Part shown: piece after piece, positions 52,750-61,112 of the stretch
How positions within the stretch are numbered: the stretch's first letter is position 1
Layout: each line of letters begins with the position of its first letter
Assembly (NCBI GenBank): GCA_965222895.1
Contig: CBDCVB010000002.1
Coordinates: forward strand, 248,001 to 312,000
Direction: 5' to 3'
Source of the DNA: Bin87 sp965222895
Lineage (GTDB): Bacteria > Chloroflexota > Dehalococcoidia > Lucifugimonadales > UBA3495
DNA: 64,000 nt
Position numbers and translations under genes: made by a program
Notes under the pieces: model-generated
Database searches by the model: none
Seen by the model: only the letters and a program-made list of their open reading frames with translations
Told to the model about the DNA's origin: nothing

Positions 52750-52781
52750 AATCAGCGTGGACGTTACTATCCACGCTGATT
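52750..52781. terminator. bidirectional hairpin after dppF
   Basis: Perfect 12-bp stem AATCAGCGTGGA / TCCACGCTGATT with an 8-nt loop, lying between the dppF stop and the convergent VOC gene. It could end the long transport transcript. Confidence 0.6.
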
Positions 52782-52838
52782 CCGGGTGTTGCGCATCCCT
52801 GCTGGCGTGTCCTGCGTCACCGAGGGGGGAATTAGCGT

Positions 52839-53276
52839 TTAGTAGTGCCGCAGCTCTACGACGTTGTTATCTGGATCGTAGATGTACAGGGAAATGCCGT
52901 CGCCGTGAGAACCCCAACGCTTGCCCGGCCCGGCCTGAATCTCAACGCCCAAGTCTTCGAAGTGAGCCTTCAGCTCTTCCATATCGGTGTAGTCGATAAC
53001 CATGCAGAAGTGGTCCTGATTCCGAGCATCGTCCCGGCTCGCCGGGATGTTTTCAGAGGCGAAAAAGTCGATGATGGTGTCGGCGTTGATTCGCGCCGAC
53101 GGGAAGCGCACTGCTCCGGCCCGCCATTCCTCCACTCGCTCGGCCTCTAGTCCCAGCACCTCAGTATAAAAACGTAACGAACCCTCCACATCGTTGGTGC
53201 GCAGAACGATGTGGTCCATTTCAGTAATCTTTACCAGGGGTTTGGTCAGCATCTCGAACTTGGTTACGGTTGCCAT
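52839..53276 (-). CDS. VOC-family dioxygenase/glyoxalase-like protein
   Basis: 145 residues from ATG 53276 (ribosome site gaggaggccgcgc). First His in 'KITEMDHIVLRTNDVEGSLR', second His in 'ARNQDHFCMVIDYTDMEELK', acidic ligand in 'YIYDPDNNVVELRHY'. The metal-site pattern His-His-Glu is complete. Similar small VOC proteins are glyoxalase, fosfomycin-resistance-like or ring-cleavage enzymes; no specific call is possible. Stands alone, convergent with dppF. Confidence 0.88.
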   Translation of the reverse strand: MATVTKFEMLTKPLVKITEMDHIVLRTNDVEGSLRFYTEVLGLEAERVEEWRAGAVRFPSARINADTIIDFFASENIPASRDDARNQDHFCMVIDYTDMEELKAHFEDLGVEIQAGPGKRWGSHGDGISLYIYDPDNNVVELRHY

Positions 53277-53589
53277 GCGCGGCCTCCTCAATTGTTGTGT
53301 CTCTCGTGCGGTACTGTATTATCGGCATTATATGGCCCGTTCCGTCACTTGTCATCCGCGAGTGCGGAGTGCCCTGTCCACTAGGATCGAGTAGCTTCCG
53401 CGCCAGTAATGGTGCAACGCCCGCTGCCAAAGGCGGTTTTGCGCCGGGTCACGCACAATCGAAAGACGCCGGGCGATACGTCCGTTGGTTGATTCGGCTG
53501 AAACCCCGGTGTATCCTCGACCCACCGCGCCCATGAGCCCAACCCATACCCGCCGCCGAAAAGGCGCCATTCTCACCAAGGAGCAGGTT
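53277..53589. promoter_or_regulatory. 313-bp divergent spacer
   Basis: Separates the VOC gene (minus) from the LLM gene (plus). It should contain both promoters; no gene, RNA or repeat is supported. Confidence 0.35.
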
Positions 53590-54618
53590 ATGAACTTCGG
53601 TATGTTCACCGACTTTCACGTTCGCGCAGACATGAGCCAGGCAGAAGCCTTCGAGGAGTCGTTCAGTCAGGTGGCGGAGGTCGAGCAAATGGGTATGGAC
53701 TCGGTTTGGCTGGCCGAGCACCATTTCACTCCCGACCGGTCGGTGCTGGCCTCACCCCTGATTATAGCCAGCGCCATTGCCGCGCGTACCTCGACCCTCC
53801 GCGTGGGACTGGCCGTGCAGGTTTTGCCCCTGACCAACCCACTGAGAGTGGCGGAGGAGGCGGCCACTGTGGACCACATTAGCAAGGGGCGCTTCGATTT
53901 TGGCATTGGACGCAGCGGCCTCACCAAGTACTACCAGGGCTACAACATTCCTTATTCCGAAAGCCGCGGCCGATTCTTCGAAGCCCTCCAGGTAATCATG
54001 AAGGCGTGGCAAGGGGACAGTTTCTCGCACCAGGGAGACTTCTACTCCTACGACGATGTGCAGGTGGTTCCTCAGCCCTTCCAGCAACCCTACCCGCCGA
54101 CACGCATCGCCGTAGCCTCGGAAGACACCTTCCCGATGGTGGGCAAACTGGGCCATCCCATCTTCATCAGTGCAACGACGGGGATTCCCGCCCTGCAAGA
54201 ACGGCTCAAGCTCTACCGGACGGCACGGCAGGAGGCCGGATTCGAGGGGCCCGGCGAGGTAACGCTTCGTATCCCCGCATACGTGGCCGAGACCACCGCC
54301 CAAGCACAGGCGGATCCAAAAAACAGCGCCATCCATGCCATCCAGTACGCGGCTACCGAGCTCATCAAAACGGCGGCCAGCGAGGAAGGAGTGGAACGGT
54401 TGCGGCGGATGGCAAACATCCCCTACGAAGAGATATTGCGGCAGAGAGTAATGTTCGGCACTCCGGCGGAAATCACGGAAAGGCTGGAAGAGTATCGGGA
54501 CGAATTGGACATTTCCGGCGTGGTGCTGGAGACTAACTACGGCGGCCAGATACCCAACGATCGGGTCATGGCCTCCGTGCGATTGCTGACTGATAATGTA
54601 GTCCCCAGCTTCAGGTGA
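53590..54618 (+). CDS. LLM-class flavin-dependent monooxygenase
   Basis: 342 residues from ATG 53590 with ribosome site 'caaggagcaggtt'; an earlier in-frame start at 53485 lacks one. 'MNFGMFTDFHVRADMSQAEA', 'MGMDSVWLAEHHFTPDRSVL' (the 'AEHH' motif of FMN-dependent luciferase-like alkanal monooxygenases), 'VAEEAATVDHISKGRFDFGI' and 'GRSGLTKYYQGYNIPYSESR'. Uses reduced flavin and O2. Followed 34 bp later by a Rieske-type protein in the same direction, so a joint oxidative pathway is probable. Confidence 0.92.
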   Translation: MNFGMFTDFHVRADMSQAEAFEESFSQVAEVEQMGMDSVWLAEHHFTPDRSVLASPLIIASAIAARTSTLRVGLAVQVLPLTNPLRVAEEAATVDHISKGRFDFGIGRSGLTKYYQGYNIPYSESRGRFFEALQVIMKAWQGDSFSHQGDFYSYDDVQVVPQPFQQPYPPTRIAVASEDTFPMVGKLGHPIFISATTGIPALQERLKLYRTARQEAGFEGPGEVTLRIPAYVAETTAQAQADPKNSAIHAIQYAATELIKTAASEEGVERLRRMANIPYEEILRQRVMFGTPAEITERLEEYRDELDISGVVLETNYGGQIPNDRVMASVRLLTDNVVPSFR

Positions 54619-54652
54619 TGGCTACTTCGATTTGTCGAACCCGGAGGCAGTC

Positions 54653-56404
54653 ATGATGGCAACTAAGCTCGAAGGACAAATCAGGGCCGGGACGGTAGCG
54701 GAGCTCAAGGCGGGTGGATGCCGGGTGGTAACCGGAGGTGGGCACACTATTGCAGTGATTCACCACGATGGGAGATTTTATGCGGTGGACAATCGCTGTC
54801 CCCACATGGGCTTCCCCCTGGATCGGGGCAGCGTCAAGGATGGTATCCTGACGTGCCACTGGCACCATGCCCGGTTTGATCTTTCCAGCGGCGGCACGTT
54901 CAACCCGTTCGCCGATGACGTTCGCAGCTTCACCGTAAACGTAGTCGGCGACGAAGTTTGGGTGGATCCACGACCCGTTGAGCGCAACGAAGTTACACAT
55001 TGGTCCAGCCGGTTGCAGGATGGGTTGGAGCACAATATCCGACTCGTAGTCGCCAAGTCTGTCCTAGGACTGCACTCCGCCGGCGCCGATTACAGCGAAC
55101 CGCTACGTGTTGGCGCCAAATTCGGGACCAGTTACACCTCGGCCGGGTGGGGTCCTGCAATGACTATTCTGACTGCGACGGCCAATATACTGCCTCACCT
55201 GGCAGAAAACGACCGGCCGGTGGCGGTGTACCAGGGTCTGCTCCAGGTGGCCAGGGAGTGTGCTGGCAAACCTCCTCGCTTTGTCGTGGAGCCGCTACCG
55301 ACCGGGGAAACGCGCCCCGATGTATTCAAACAATGGTTCCGCGGCTTTATCGATGTCCGCGACGAGGACGCTGCCGAGCGTTGTTTACAGACTGCCATCC
55401 GGTTGGATTTTGCCCCCCGCCAGGTCGCGGATATGATTTTCGCCGCCGCCACCGACCACATCTACCTGGACGCCGGCCACGTGGTGGACTTCGCTAACAA
55501 GGCATTCGAGCTTTTGGACCACATCGGCTGGGAGCACGCCAGTCAGGTGCTGACCAGCCTGGTTCACGGCATGGCGCACGCCCGGCGTAGCCAGGAATTG
55601 AGCTCGTGGCGTCAACCAATTGACCTGGCATCGATGGTCTGGCAAGCCAGAACAGAACTGCCCGAACTGTACGAACAGGGTCTCGGCAACGGTGCGGCAT
55701 GGCAAGGCCCCGACGCGCTCGCTTCGGAACTGCTGAGCGAATCGCCGGCTGACATTATCGATGCCATCAAAGACGCCGTAAAGGGTGGAGCGACTGCGGA
55801 CGACCTGGGCTCAGCTTTGGCATACGCCGCATTTTTGAGAATGGCTCACTTTCACACGTCAAACGAATTCAACGATTGGGACACCGTCCACAATACTTTG
55901 ACGGCGGCCAACGCGCTGCACCAGGCGTTGCGGCGCGCCCCCTCACTGGAATTGATGCGTGGCGTGTTTGACGTAGCGATGAGTATCTACCTGGACCGCT
56001 TTCTCAATATGCCCCCGCAGCGTATTCCAGATACGGGCAACGATATGGTGGATGACGAGGGTATTCTGCGGCAATTGCTGGAGCACATGGACGTTCGGCA
56101 ACAGGTTGAGGAGGTGTCGCTCCTGGTATCCCAGTACATCACCGGCTCCGGAGAGCCGGACGCGCTCCTGGCAACTCTGGGCCGGGGAATGCTGATGGAG
56201 GATGCCGGGTTTCATTCGTTCCAGATTGTTGATGCCGGATTCAAGCAGTACCAGCTGCGACGGGGTACCGAATCGGGCCGCCACGTTCTGATTGGGATGG
56301 CTCGGTTCCTGGCCGCCCATGCGCCGACACCCCGCGCGGTCGGCCAGACCTACCAGATTGCCCTGCGGCTCCATCGTGGCGAAGAGGTATTTCGCGACCA
56401 ATAG
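54653..56404 (+). CDS. Rieske [2Fe-2S] domain fused to large helical domain
   Basis: 583 residues; ATG 54653 or 54656, both behind 'cccggaggcag'. Residues ~8-105 are a ferredoxin-type Rieske domain with ligands C49, H51 ('NRCPHMGFPLDRGS') and C68, H71 ('LTCHWHHARFDLSSG'). The remaining ~470 residues are mostly helical and unrecognised, rich in His/Asp pairs such as 'DHIYLDAGHVVDFANKAFEL', 'LVHGMAHARRSQELS' and 'MAHFHTSNEFNDWDTVHNTL'. No mononuclear-iron triad of classical Rieske oxygenases is seen. The helical part could bind heme, metal or substrate. Follows an LLM monooxygenase; a terminator hairpin lies after it. Confidence 0.8.
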   Translation: MMATKLEGQIRAGTVAELKAGGCRVVTGGGHTIAVIHHDGRFYAVDNRCPHMGFPLDRGSVKDGILTCHWHHARFDLSSGGTFNPFADDVRSFTVNVVGDEVWVDPRPVERNEVTHWSSRLQDGLEHNIRLVVAKSVLGLHSAGADYSEPLRVGAKFGTSYTSAGWGPAMTILTATANILPHLAENDRPVAVYQGLLQVARECAGKPPRFVVEPLPTGETRPDVFKQWFRGFIDVRDEDAAERCLQTAIRLDFAPRQVADMIFAAATDHIYLDAGHVVDFANKAFELLDHIGWEHASQVLTSLVHGMAHARRSQELSSWRQPIDLASMVWQARTELPELYEQGLGNGAAWQGPDALASELLSESPADIIDAIKDAVKGGATADDLGSALAYAAFLRMAHFHTSNEFNDWDTVHNTLTAANALHQALRRAPSLELMRGVFDVAMSIYLDRFLNMPPQRIPDTGNDMVDDEGILRQLLEHMDVRQQVEEVSLLVSQYITGSGEPDALLATLGRGMLMEDAGFHSFQIVDAGFKQYQLRRGTESGRHVLIGMARFLAAHAPTPRAVGQTYQIALRLHRGEEVFRDQ

Positions 56405-56417
56405 TCGGGAATGATAA

Positions 56418-56445
56418 TGACCTCTCCCTGAATCGGGAGAGGTCA
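56418..56445. terminator. bidirectional terminator hairpin
   Basis: TGACCTCTCCC / GGGAGAGGTCA, 11-bp perfect stem with a 6-nt loop, between the convergent Rieske-helical and LLM genes. Confidence 0.65.
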
Positions 56446-56471
56446 AGCAGAGTTACCCACGGGGAACGCGT

Positions 56472-57764
56472 TTATGCGTTCGTGTAACCATCTCCGGTCG
56501 GAACCATTACCGGCGGGTCAGCAACGTAGGGATTGCCGGTGGCGGGATCGACTTCGAAAGGCCCGGGCAATTCCAACTCATCCGCAATTTCCCGGACGGC
56601 AGGCAGCACTTCCTGTCCCATCAACCGCAGACTGCGCATGGCGTCGTCGTGAGTCATCGCGCCGTCGCCGTCCCAGAAGAAAATGCTGCCGGGGCGGATG
56701 GTTTCGAGCACGTGGCGAATCTTGGGTATCACGCTGTCCGGCGTACCGGAGATGATGGTGTAGTCCTCGATCTGCTGCTCGTAGGGCCTCCCCAGGACGC
56801 CGCCGGGGCCGGCGTTACCGCCCCGGGCCTGGGTGGCCACAGCCTGCGTCGGCAGCACCCGCCGGCGCGAAGTCAGACCAGGCAGGCTGAGCAGCGCCGG
56901 GTTGACGGTGCCTTCGTTGCCGGCCAGGAAGGGGTTGCTGGGCCCCTGCACGTACTTCCGGGCCGTGGCCTCGGCCAGCTCCTCCGTCTCGTCCACGTGC
57001 ACTTTCCAGAGGTAACCAATGTTCTGCGGCCCGGACTCATACCCTAGCTCTGCTGCGGTGTCGTGGTAAAGCTGGAAAGCTTGTTTGGTGGGCTCCATCT
57101 CGGTTGCCAGCATGATGTAGGGGATGCGCTGCTCTGCCGCCCACATCAGGGAATCTCGACTAACCACGCCCGGCAGCCAAATCGGGGGATGCGGCTTCTG
57201 GTATGGCTTCACCCAGGGATTGACGTGGCGGAACTGGTAGTGTTTGCCTTCCCAGCGGAAGGGGCCGGGCGTCGTCCAGGCCTTAACAATCAGTTCGTGG
57301 GCCTCCTTGAACCGCTCCCAGTTGTAATGAGGTTCGACGTTGTGGGCCACACTCTCCCGGCCAGTGCCGCGCACCCATCCGGATACCAGCCGTCCGCGGG
57401 AGATCATGTCAATCATGGAGAGCTGTTCTACCAGCCAAAGGGGGTCATCCCAAATGGGGATGATGTTGCCCAGCAGCACTATCTTGGCCCGTTGAGTAAT
57501 GCGGGCGAGAATAGAGGCTTCCACGTTCATAGCCCCGCCCATGCAGAACGGCGTGCTGTGATGCTCGTTGAGCATCAGGCCGTCGAAACCCATCTCCTCG
57601 GCGTAGATTTTCTCGTCGAGATAGCGGTTGTAGAGGTTGGCCCCCAACTGGGCATCGTAGATATCGTTGCTGACGTCCAGGTCCATGATGGGTTTTCCGG
57701 TGGCCCCGAAATACCCGGATTTGGGATCCTGGTACGGCCGTTCGGTGAAGTATCCAATGAACAT
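56472..57764 (-). CDS. LLM-class flavin-dependent monooxygenase (large type)
   Basis: 430 residues with ribosome site 'gaaggagaagcgat'. 'MFIGYFTERPYQDPKSGYFG', 'EEMGFDGLMLNEHHSTPFCM', 'VEQLSMIDMISRGRLVSGWV' and 'PHPPIWLPGVVSRDSLMWAA' define the long luciferase-like subgroup. An inserted region rich in Arg/Ala/Gly ('TQAVATQARGGNAGPGG') is unusual. FMNH2- or F420-dependent oxidation of an unknown substrate. It is followed at its 5' side by an alpha/beta hydrolase in the same direction (72 bp), as in ring-opening or Baeyer-Villiger type pathways. Confidence 0.92.
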   Translation of the reverse strand: MFIGYFTERPYQDPKSGYFGATGKPIMDLDVSNDIYDAQLGANLYNRYLDEKIYAEEMGFDGLMLNEHHSTPFCMGGAMNVEASILARITQRAKIVLLGNIIPIWDDPLWLVEQLSMIDMISRGRLVSGWVRGTGRESVAHNVEPHYNWERFKEAHELIVKAWTTPGPFRWEGKHYQFRHVNPWVKPYQKPHPPIWLPGVVSRDSLMWAAEQRIPYIMLATEMEPTKQAFQLYHDTAAELGYESGPQNIGYLWKVHVDETEELAEATARKYVQGPSNPFLAGNEGTVNPALLSLPGLTSRRRVLPTQAVATQARGGNAGPGGVLGRPYEQQIEDYTIISGTPDSVIPKIRHVLETIRPGSIFFWDGDGAMTHDDAMRSLRLMGQEVLPAVREIADELELPGPFEVDPATGNPYVADPPVMVPTGDGYTNA

Positions 57765-57836
57765 ATCGCTTCTCCTTCCGCTTCCGGCTACTGGTGGGAT
57801 TCTACCATAGCAGGGGAATCGCCAACTGAGGTGCGT

Positions 57837-58637
57837 TTAAGATGACAGGAATCCCTTGACCAAAGCCACGAATTCGTCGGTTTTTTCCAGTTCGGGGTGA
57901 TGACCGCAATTTTCGAGCACGTTCACACGGGAGCCCGGAATCGAATCGTGATACACCTGGCTGGCGCTGATGGGCACAATGTTATCTTCGCGCCCCCAAA
58001 TAATCTGGGTAGGCAGGCTCTTGAGCCTGTGGAGCAGATTGGGCAGACCTGGGTAGTACATATAAGGCCGCCAACTCAGCCGGCAGGCCTCTTCACGCGC
58101 CACGTCCCACGCCTCGTTCAATTCCGCGCTGGGTTCGTCGGGGCAAACGTCCCGGAACTCCGGAGCATTCTCCGGGTCATGGAAGCCTACCGTCAGAAAA
58201 TCCTTCGCCACCGCCAGGAACATATCGAATATCTCCCCGGTGGGTGGCTTGATACCCGCGGGGCTCACCAAAACCAGCTTCTTGAACAGGTTGGGCGACA
58301 TCGTGGCCATCTCCGCGGCCAGCCAGCCGCCCAGCGAGAACCCGGCCAGATTGACCTGCTCCAGCCCCAGGTCTTCGATGGCTTCCAGGTACCAGCCGGC
58401 CAGATCACGAATGTTCATGATCCATTCCTGGCGCTCGGTACCGCCGAATCCGGGGTGGGAAGGAATGTAAACGGTGTAATCCTGGGCCAGGGCTTCTTGA
58501 TATCTACGCAAACCGTGGTGGCCCAACTCGTCGTGGAGTATTAGCAACGGGTCGCCACTCCCTCCTTTAACCAGTTGGAGCTTCGTGCCTGCGACCTCTA
58601 CGTAATCTTCGGTCCATGTTGGAGCGCCTGTCGCCAT
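57837..58637 (-). CDS. alpha/beta-fold hydrolase
   Basis: 266 residues. Oxyanion and nucleophile: 'LLILHDELGHHGLRRYQEAL' and 'VNLAGFSLGGWLAAEMA' (Ser in GFSLGG); acid 'IIWGREDNIVPISASQVYHD'; histidine 'LENCGHHPELEKTDEFVALV'. The catalytic triad is complete. Typical of meta-cleavage-product hydrolases and esterases. Transcribed before the large LLM enzyme on the same strand. Start supported by 'gaggactcggcaa'. Substrate unknown. Confidence 0.92.
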   Translation of the reverse strand: MATGAPTWTEDYVEVAGTKLQLVKGGSGDPLLILHDELGHHGLRRYQEALAQDYTVYIPSHPGFGGTERQEWIMNIRDLAGWYLEAIEDLGLEQVNLAGFSLGGWLAAEMATMSPNLFKKLVLVSPAGIKPPTGEIFDMFLAVAKDFLTVGFHDPENAPEFRDVCPDEPSAELNEAWDVAREEACRLSWRPYMYYPGLPNLLHRLKSLPTQIIWGREDNIVPISASQVYHDSIPGSRVNVLENCGHHPELEKTDEFVALVKGFLSS

Positions 58638-58939
58638 TTGCCGAGTCCTCCTCTAAAAAGGGCCATCCAGAAAGGGAATAAATTTTCAACCGCCGGCCAA
58701 TCATAACATGGTGTTCGCTAACGGTCGTTATGACCAACACGGTTGGCGCCGGCAATTCGGTCTCCCATCGTATGCCCCGCACGTCGCCATCACTTACGTG
58801 CCATGCCGACTTTCGTACCTTCTGTTCGTATCTTCTGATGGTATAGTGCTGCTCACAGCATCCGGTACGAATGGCCCAAAATACCGAAGGGCCCTCGCCC
58901 TCAAAAGGATGCAAACCTGAATCGAAAGGCGGTGAAATT
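58638..58939. promoter_or_regulatory. 302-bp divergent spacer
   Basis: Lies between the alpha/beta hydrolase (minus) and a VOC gene (plus). No gene or repeat is supported; presumably two promoters. Confidence 0.35.
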
Positions 58940-59392
58940 ATGTCAAGGGTCACGATGATTCAGCACATCAATATCCAGATTGGCGACAAGGAACGCACCC
59001 GGGATTGGTACGAAAAGGTATTGGGCGCGGAGTTCCTGGACCGTGGGCCGGAACTCAACCAGAGGCAGCTGCAATTGCGGATTGGCAGCGGCGAAATCCA
59101 TAGCACTCATACCGCGAACCCAAACCCGTCTGGCCACTTCGCTCTGGAGATTGACGACTGGGAAGAGCTGATCGCCAACCTGGACGCGTTAGGGGTTCCG
59201 TACTCCCCGCCGACGGTTCGCGCCTACAGTGGCGGCCATTCGACCTACATTAACGACCCGGACGGGAACATGATCGAGCTGGTCCAACACCCGCTGGGAT
59301 TGAAAGACTCCAAAGGCAACGCGGTGGAGTTGGTTCATGACCCAGATGGCCTGACCTGGGCCAGGCTCCCCGGCTACGGGCCGTCCACGTAG
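58940..59392 (+). CDS. VOC-family dioxygenase/glyoxalase-like protein
   Basis: 150 residues from ATG 58940, preceded by 'gaaaggcggtgaaatt'; a longer frame from 58871 has no ribosome site. 'TMIQHINIQIGDKERTRDWY' (first His), 'NPSGHFALEIDDWEELIANL' (second His), 'YINDPDGNMIELVQHPLGLK' (Glu). C-terminal 'NAVELVHDPDGLTWARLPGY' repeats the 'HDPDG' motif. Metal-dependent VOC enzyme, substrate unknown. Confidence 0.88.
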   Translation: MSRVTMIQHINIQIGDKERTRDWYEKVLGAEFLDRGPELNQRQLQLRIGSGEIHSTHTANPNPSGHFALEIDDWEELIANLDALGVPYSPPTVRAYSGGHSTYINDPDGNMIELVQHPLGLKDSKGNAVELVHDPDGLTWARLPGYGPST

Positions 59393-59479
59393 CGCGGCAG
59401 CTCTCCAATACATCCGCCGGCAACTCGCCCGGTTGTGCCTGGTTCAACTTGGGCCATAGTCAGATAGTTGCGGATCCGG

Positions 59480-60427
59480 TCACGGCAGCGACGCTGGCTC
59501 CACTGATCTAAGGCGGAGTTTGGCTTCGTCGAGAACGTCGTCTGCCAGCGGGCCTTTCAGAGCTGCGGCGACGTTTTCTCGCAGATGAGAAGGATCGAGG
59601 GTGCCTACAATCGTGGTGTGGGCATCGGGGTTGGAGATGGTAGCCCGCAGCAGGAATTCGGTGGCCGTCATCCCTTCCAACAGGTCATTCAATTCTGCCT
59701 GCTCCCATCGTGCCCATATTTGACCGGCCCCCTGTCCCGCTCCCGGCTGACCACGGGCCACCCCGCCTCGTATGACGATGCCAAGACCCGCCGAGCCAGC
59801 CGACGCGATCGCTTCGGCGTGTTCCGGCTGCAGAATCGAGTACGGAACCTGCAATACGTCGAATACACCCATTTCTATGTGGTCGAAGATGTTCGGGAGA
59901 ATGGAGGAACATCCGATGAACCGAATTTTTCCCTGCCTTTTCAGGTCCTGTAGCGTCTCGATGGCCCCTTCCTGTTCCAGCACTTCCCGCGCCGGGCTGA
60001 AGTGGAATTGTACAATGTCGAGATAGTCGGTTTTCATCCGGCGCAGGCTCTGGTGGCAGGCGTTAACGATGCTGTCTCTGGCGTAGTTATGAAACCCGGG
60101 CAATGGGACGCCAAATCTGGTGCGTTCAGCAGGGCTGAAAACGGTGTTGTCCAGTGGGCAACCGCATTTGCTGGCCAGATAGAATTCAGACCGGCGGTGG
60201 GAGATATTGTTACCGATGTGCTCCTCCGCCTCCCCGTAATCCACAGCCGTGTCGATGTAGTTGATTCCGGCATCAAGGACGGCGTTCAGGATATTGGCCG
60301 GCTGGTCGGCCAACAACGGCCTCCCCACGCCGGCGACCATAGACCGAAGTTCCAAAGCGCCGAAACCCAATGTGGTGACATTCAGACCAGTACGGCCCAG
60401 GATTCTCGTAGGTAGTTCTGCCATCAT
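59480..60427 (-). CDS. aldo/keto reductase
   Basis: 315 residues from ATG 60427 (ATG 60424 also possible); the frame extends upstream to 60637 but that part overlaps the divergent cupin gene and lacks family features. 'LPTRILGRTGLNVTTLGFGA', 'LDAGINYIDTAVDYGEAEEH' (catalytic Asp and Tyr), 'FYLASKCGCPLDNTVF' (catalytic Lys) and 'KTDYLDIVQFHF' (His). NADPH-dependent reduction of a carbonyl, or the reverse. C-terminal 'TTIVGTLDPSHLRENVAAAL' is standard. Confidence 0.9.
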   Translation of the reverse strand: MMAELPTRILGRTGLNVTTLGFGALELRSMVAGVGRPLLADQPANILNAVLDAGINYIDTAVDYGEAEEHIGNNISHRRSEFYLASKCGCPLDNTVFSPAERTRFGVPLPGFHNYARDSIVNACHQSLRRMKTDYLDIVQFHFSPAREVLEQEGAIETLQDLKRQGKIRFIGCSSILPNIFDHIEMGVFDVLQVPYSILQPEHAEAIASAGSAGLGIVIRGGVARGQPGAGQGAGQIWARWEQAELNDLLEGMTATEFLLRATISNPDAHTTIVGTLDPSHLRENVAAALKGPLADDVLDEAKLRLRSVEPASLP

Positions 60428-60565
60428 TGTCGTTATGCTAGGCCAGTTTGTGTTTCGTGTCCATCGAAACTTTGGCTTTACGCCGGTTTTGCCGATAATC
60501 CCCAAGCGAAAATCCCGCGTCCGTGTTAAGATTCGAGGGGAAATCTCGAAACGACAGGAGCAACT

Positions 60566-60904
60566 ATGGGATCGATAAGATTGTATTCGGGCGACGATGG
60601 CCAATCCCACATTGAAGAGATTGACCCTGCCGACCATCCGGCGTGGAACCAGTTGCAGAACGCCAAAGGGATCATATTCAGGGCCTCACCGCCAGGGTAT
60701 TTCAGCGACTGGCACATTGCCCCCCGCAGGCAGTACATCATCACACTCTCCGGCGAGGCGGAAATCGGGCTTGCCGACGGCACCGTCCACCGCCTGGGTC
60801 CCGGTGACGTGAACCTTGCGGAAGACCTGACGGGCCATGGCCATACCACTCGCGTGGTCGGTGACGTTCCCAGGGTAACCGCCACCATTCACCTGGACGG
60901 CTAG
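60566..60904 (+). CDS. cupin-domain protein
   Basis: 112 residues, single cupin barrel: 'FRASPPGYFSDWHIAPRRQY' , 'IITLSGEAEIGLADGTVHRL', 'GPGDVNLAEDLTGHGHTTRV'. Motif 1 and motif 2 histidines/acid are mostly in place, so it can bind a metal. Role could be isomerase, small dioxygenase or sensor. Divergent from the aldo/keto reductase with ~140 bp between starts; ribosome site 'cgacaggagcaact'. Confidence 0.85.
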   Translation: MGSIRLYSGDDGQSHIEEIDPADHPAWNQLQNAKGIIFRASPPGYFSDWHIAPRRQYIITLSGEAEIGLADGTVHRLGPGDVNLAEDLTGHGHTTRVVGDVPRVTATIHLDG

Positions 60905-61112
60905 CTTCAGCCCGGTCGCCGATTACGGTTGCCGCTCAGGGTGCATCGGGTGGGGGGATCATGGCGATTCCGTTACCCGGCGCACCCTGCTAGCCAACGC
61001 TCGGTCGGTTTGAGCAGGGCTAACAGGCCGGCGCAAATACTGGTCAGGCCGCAAACTGTCCGCGCTGGCGAGCCAGTCATGCCGACATCGCTTCGTCAGC
61101 GCATTAAGAATC

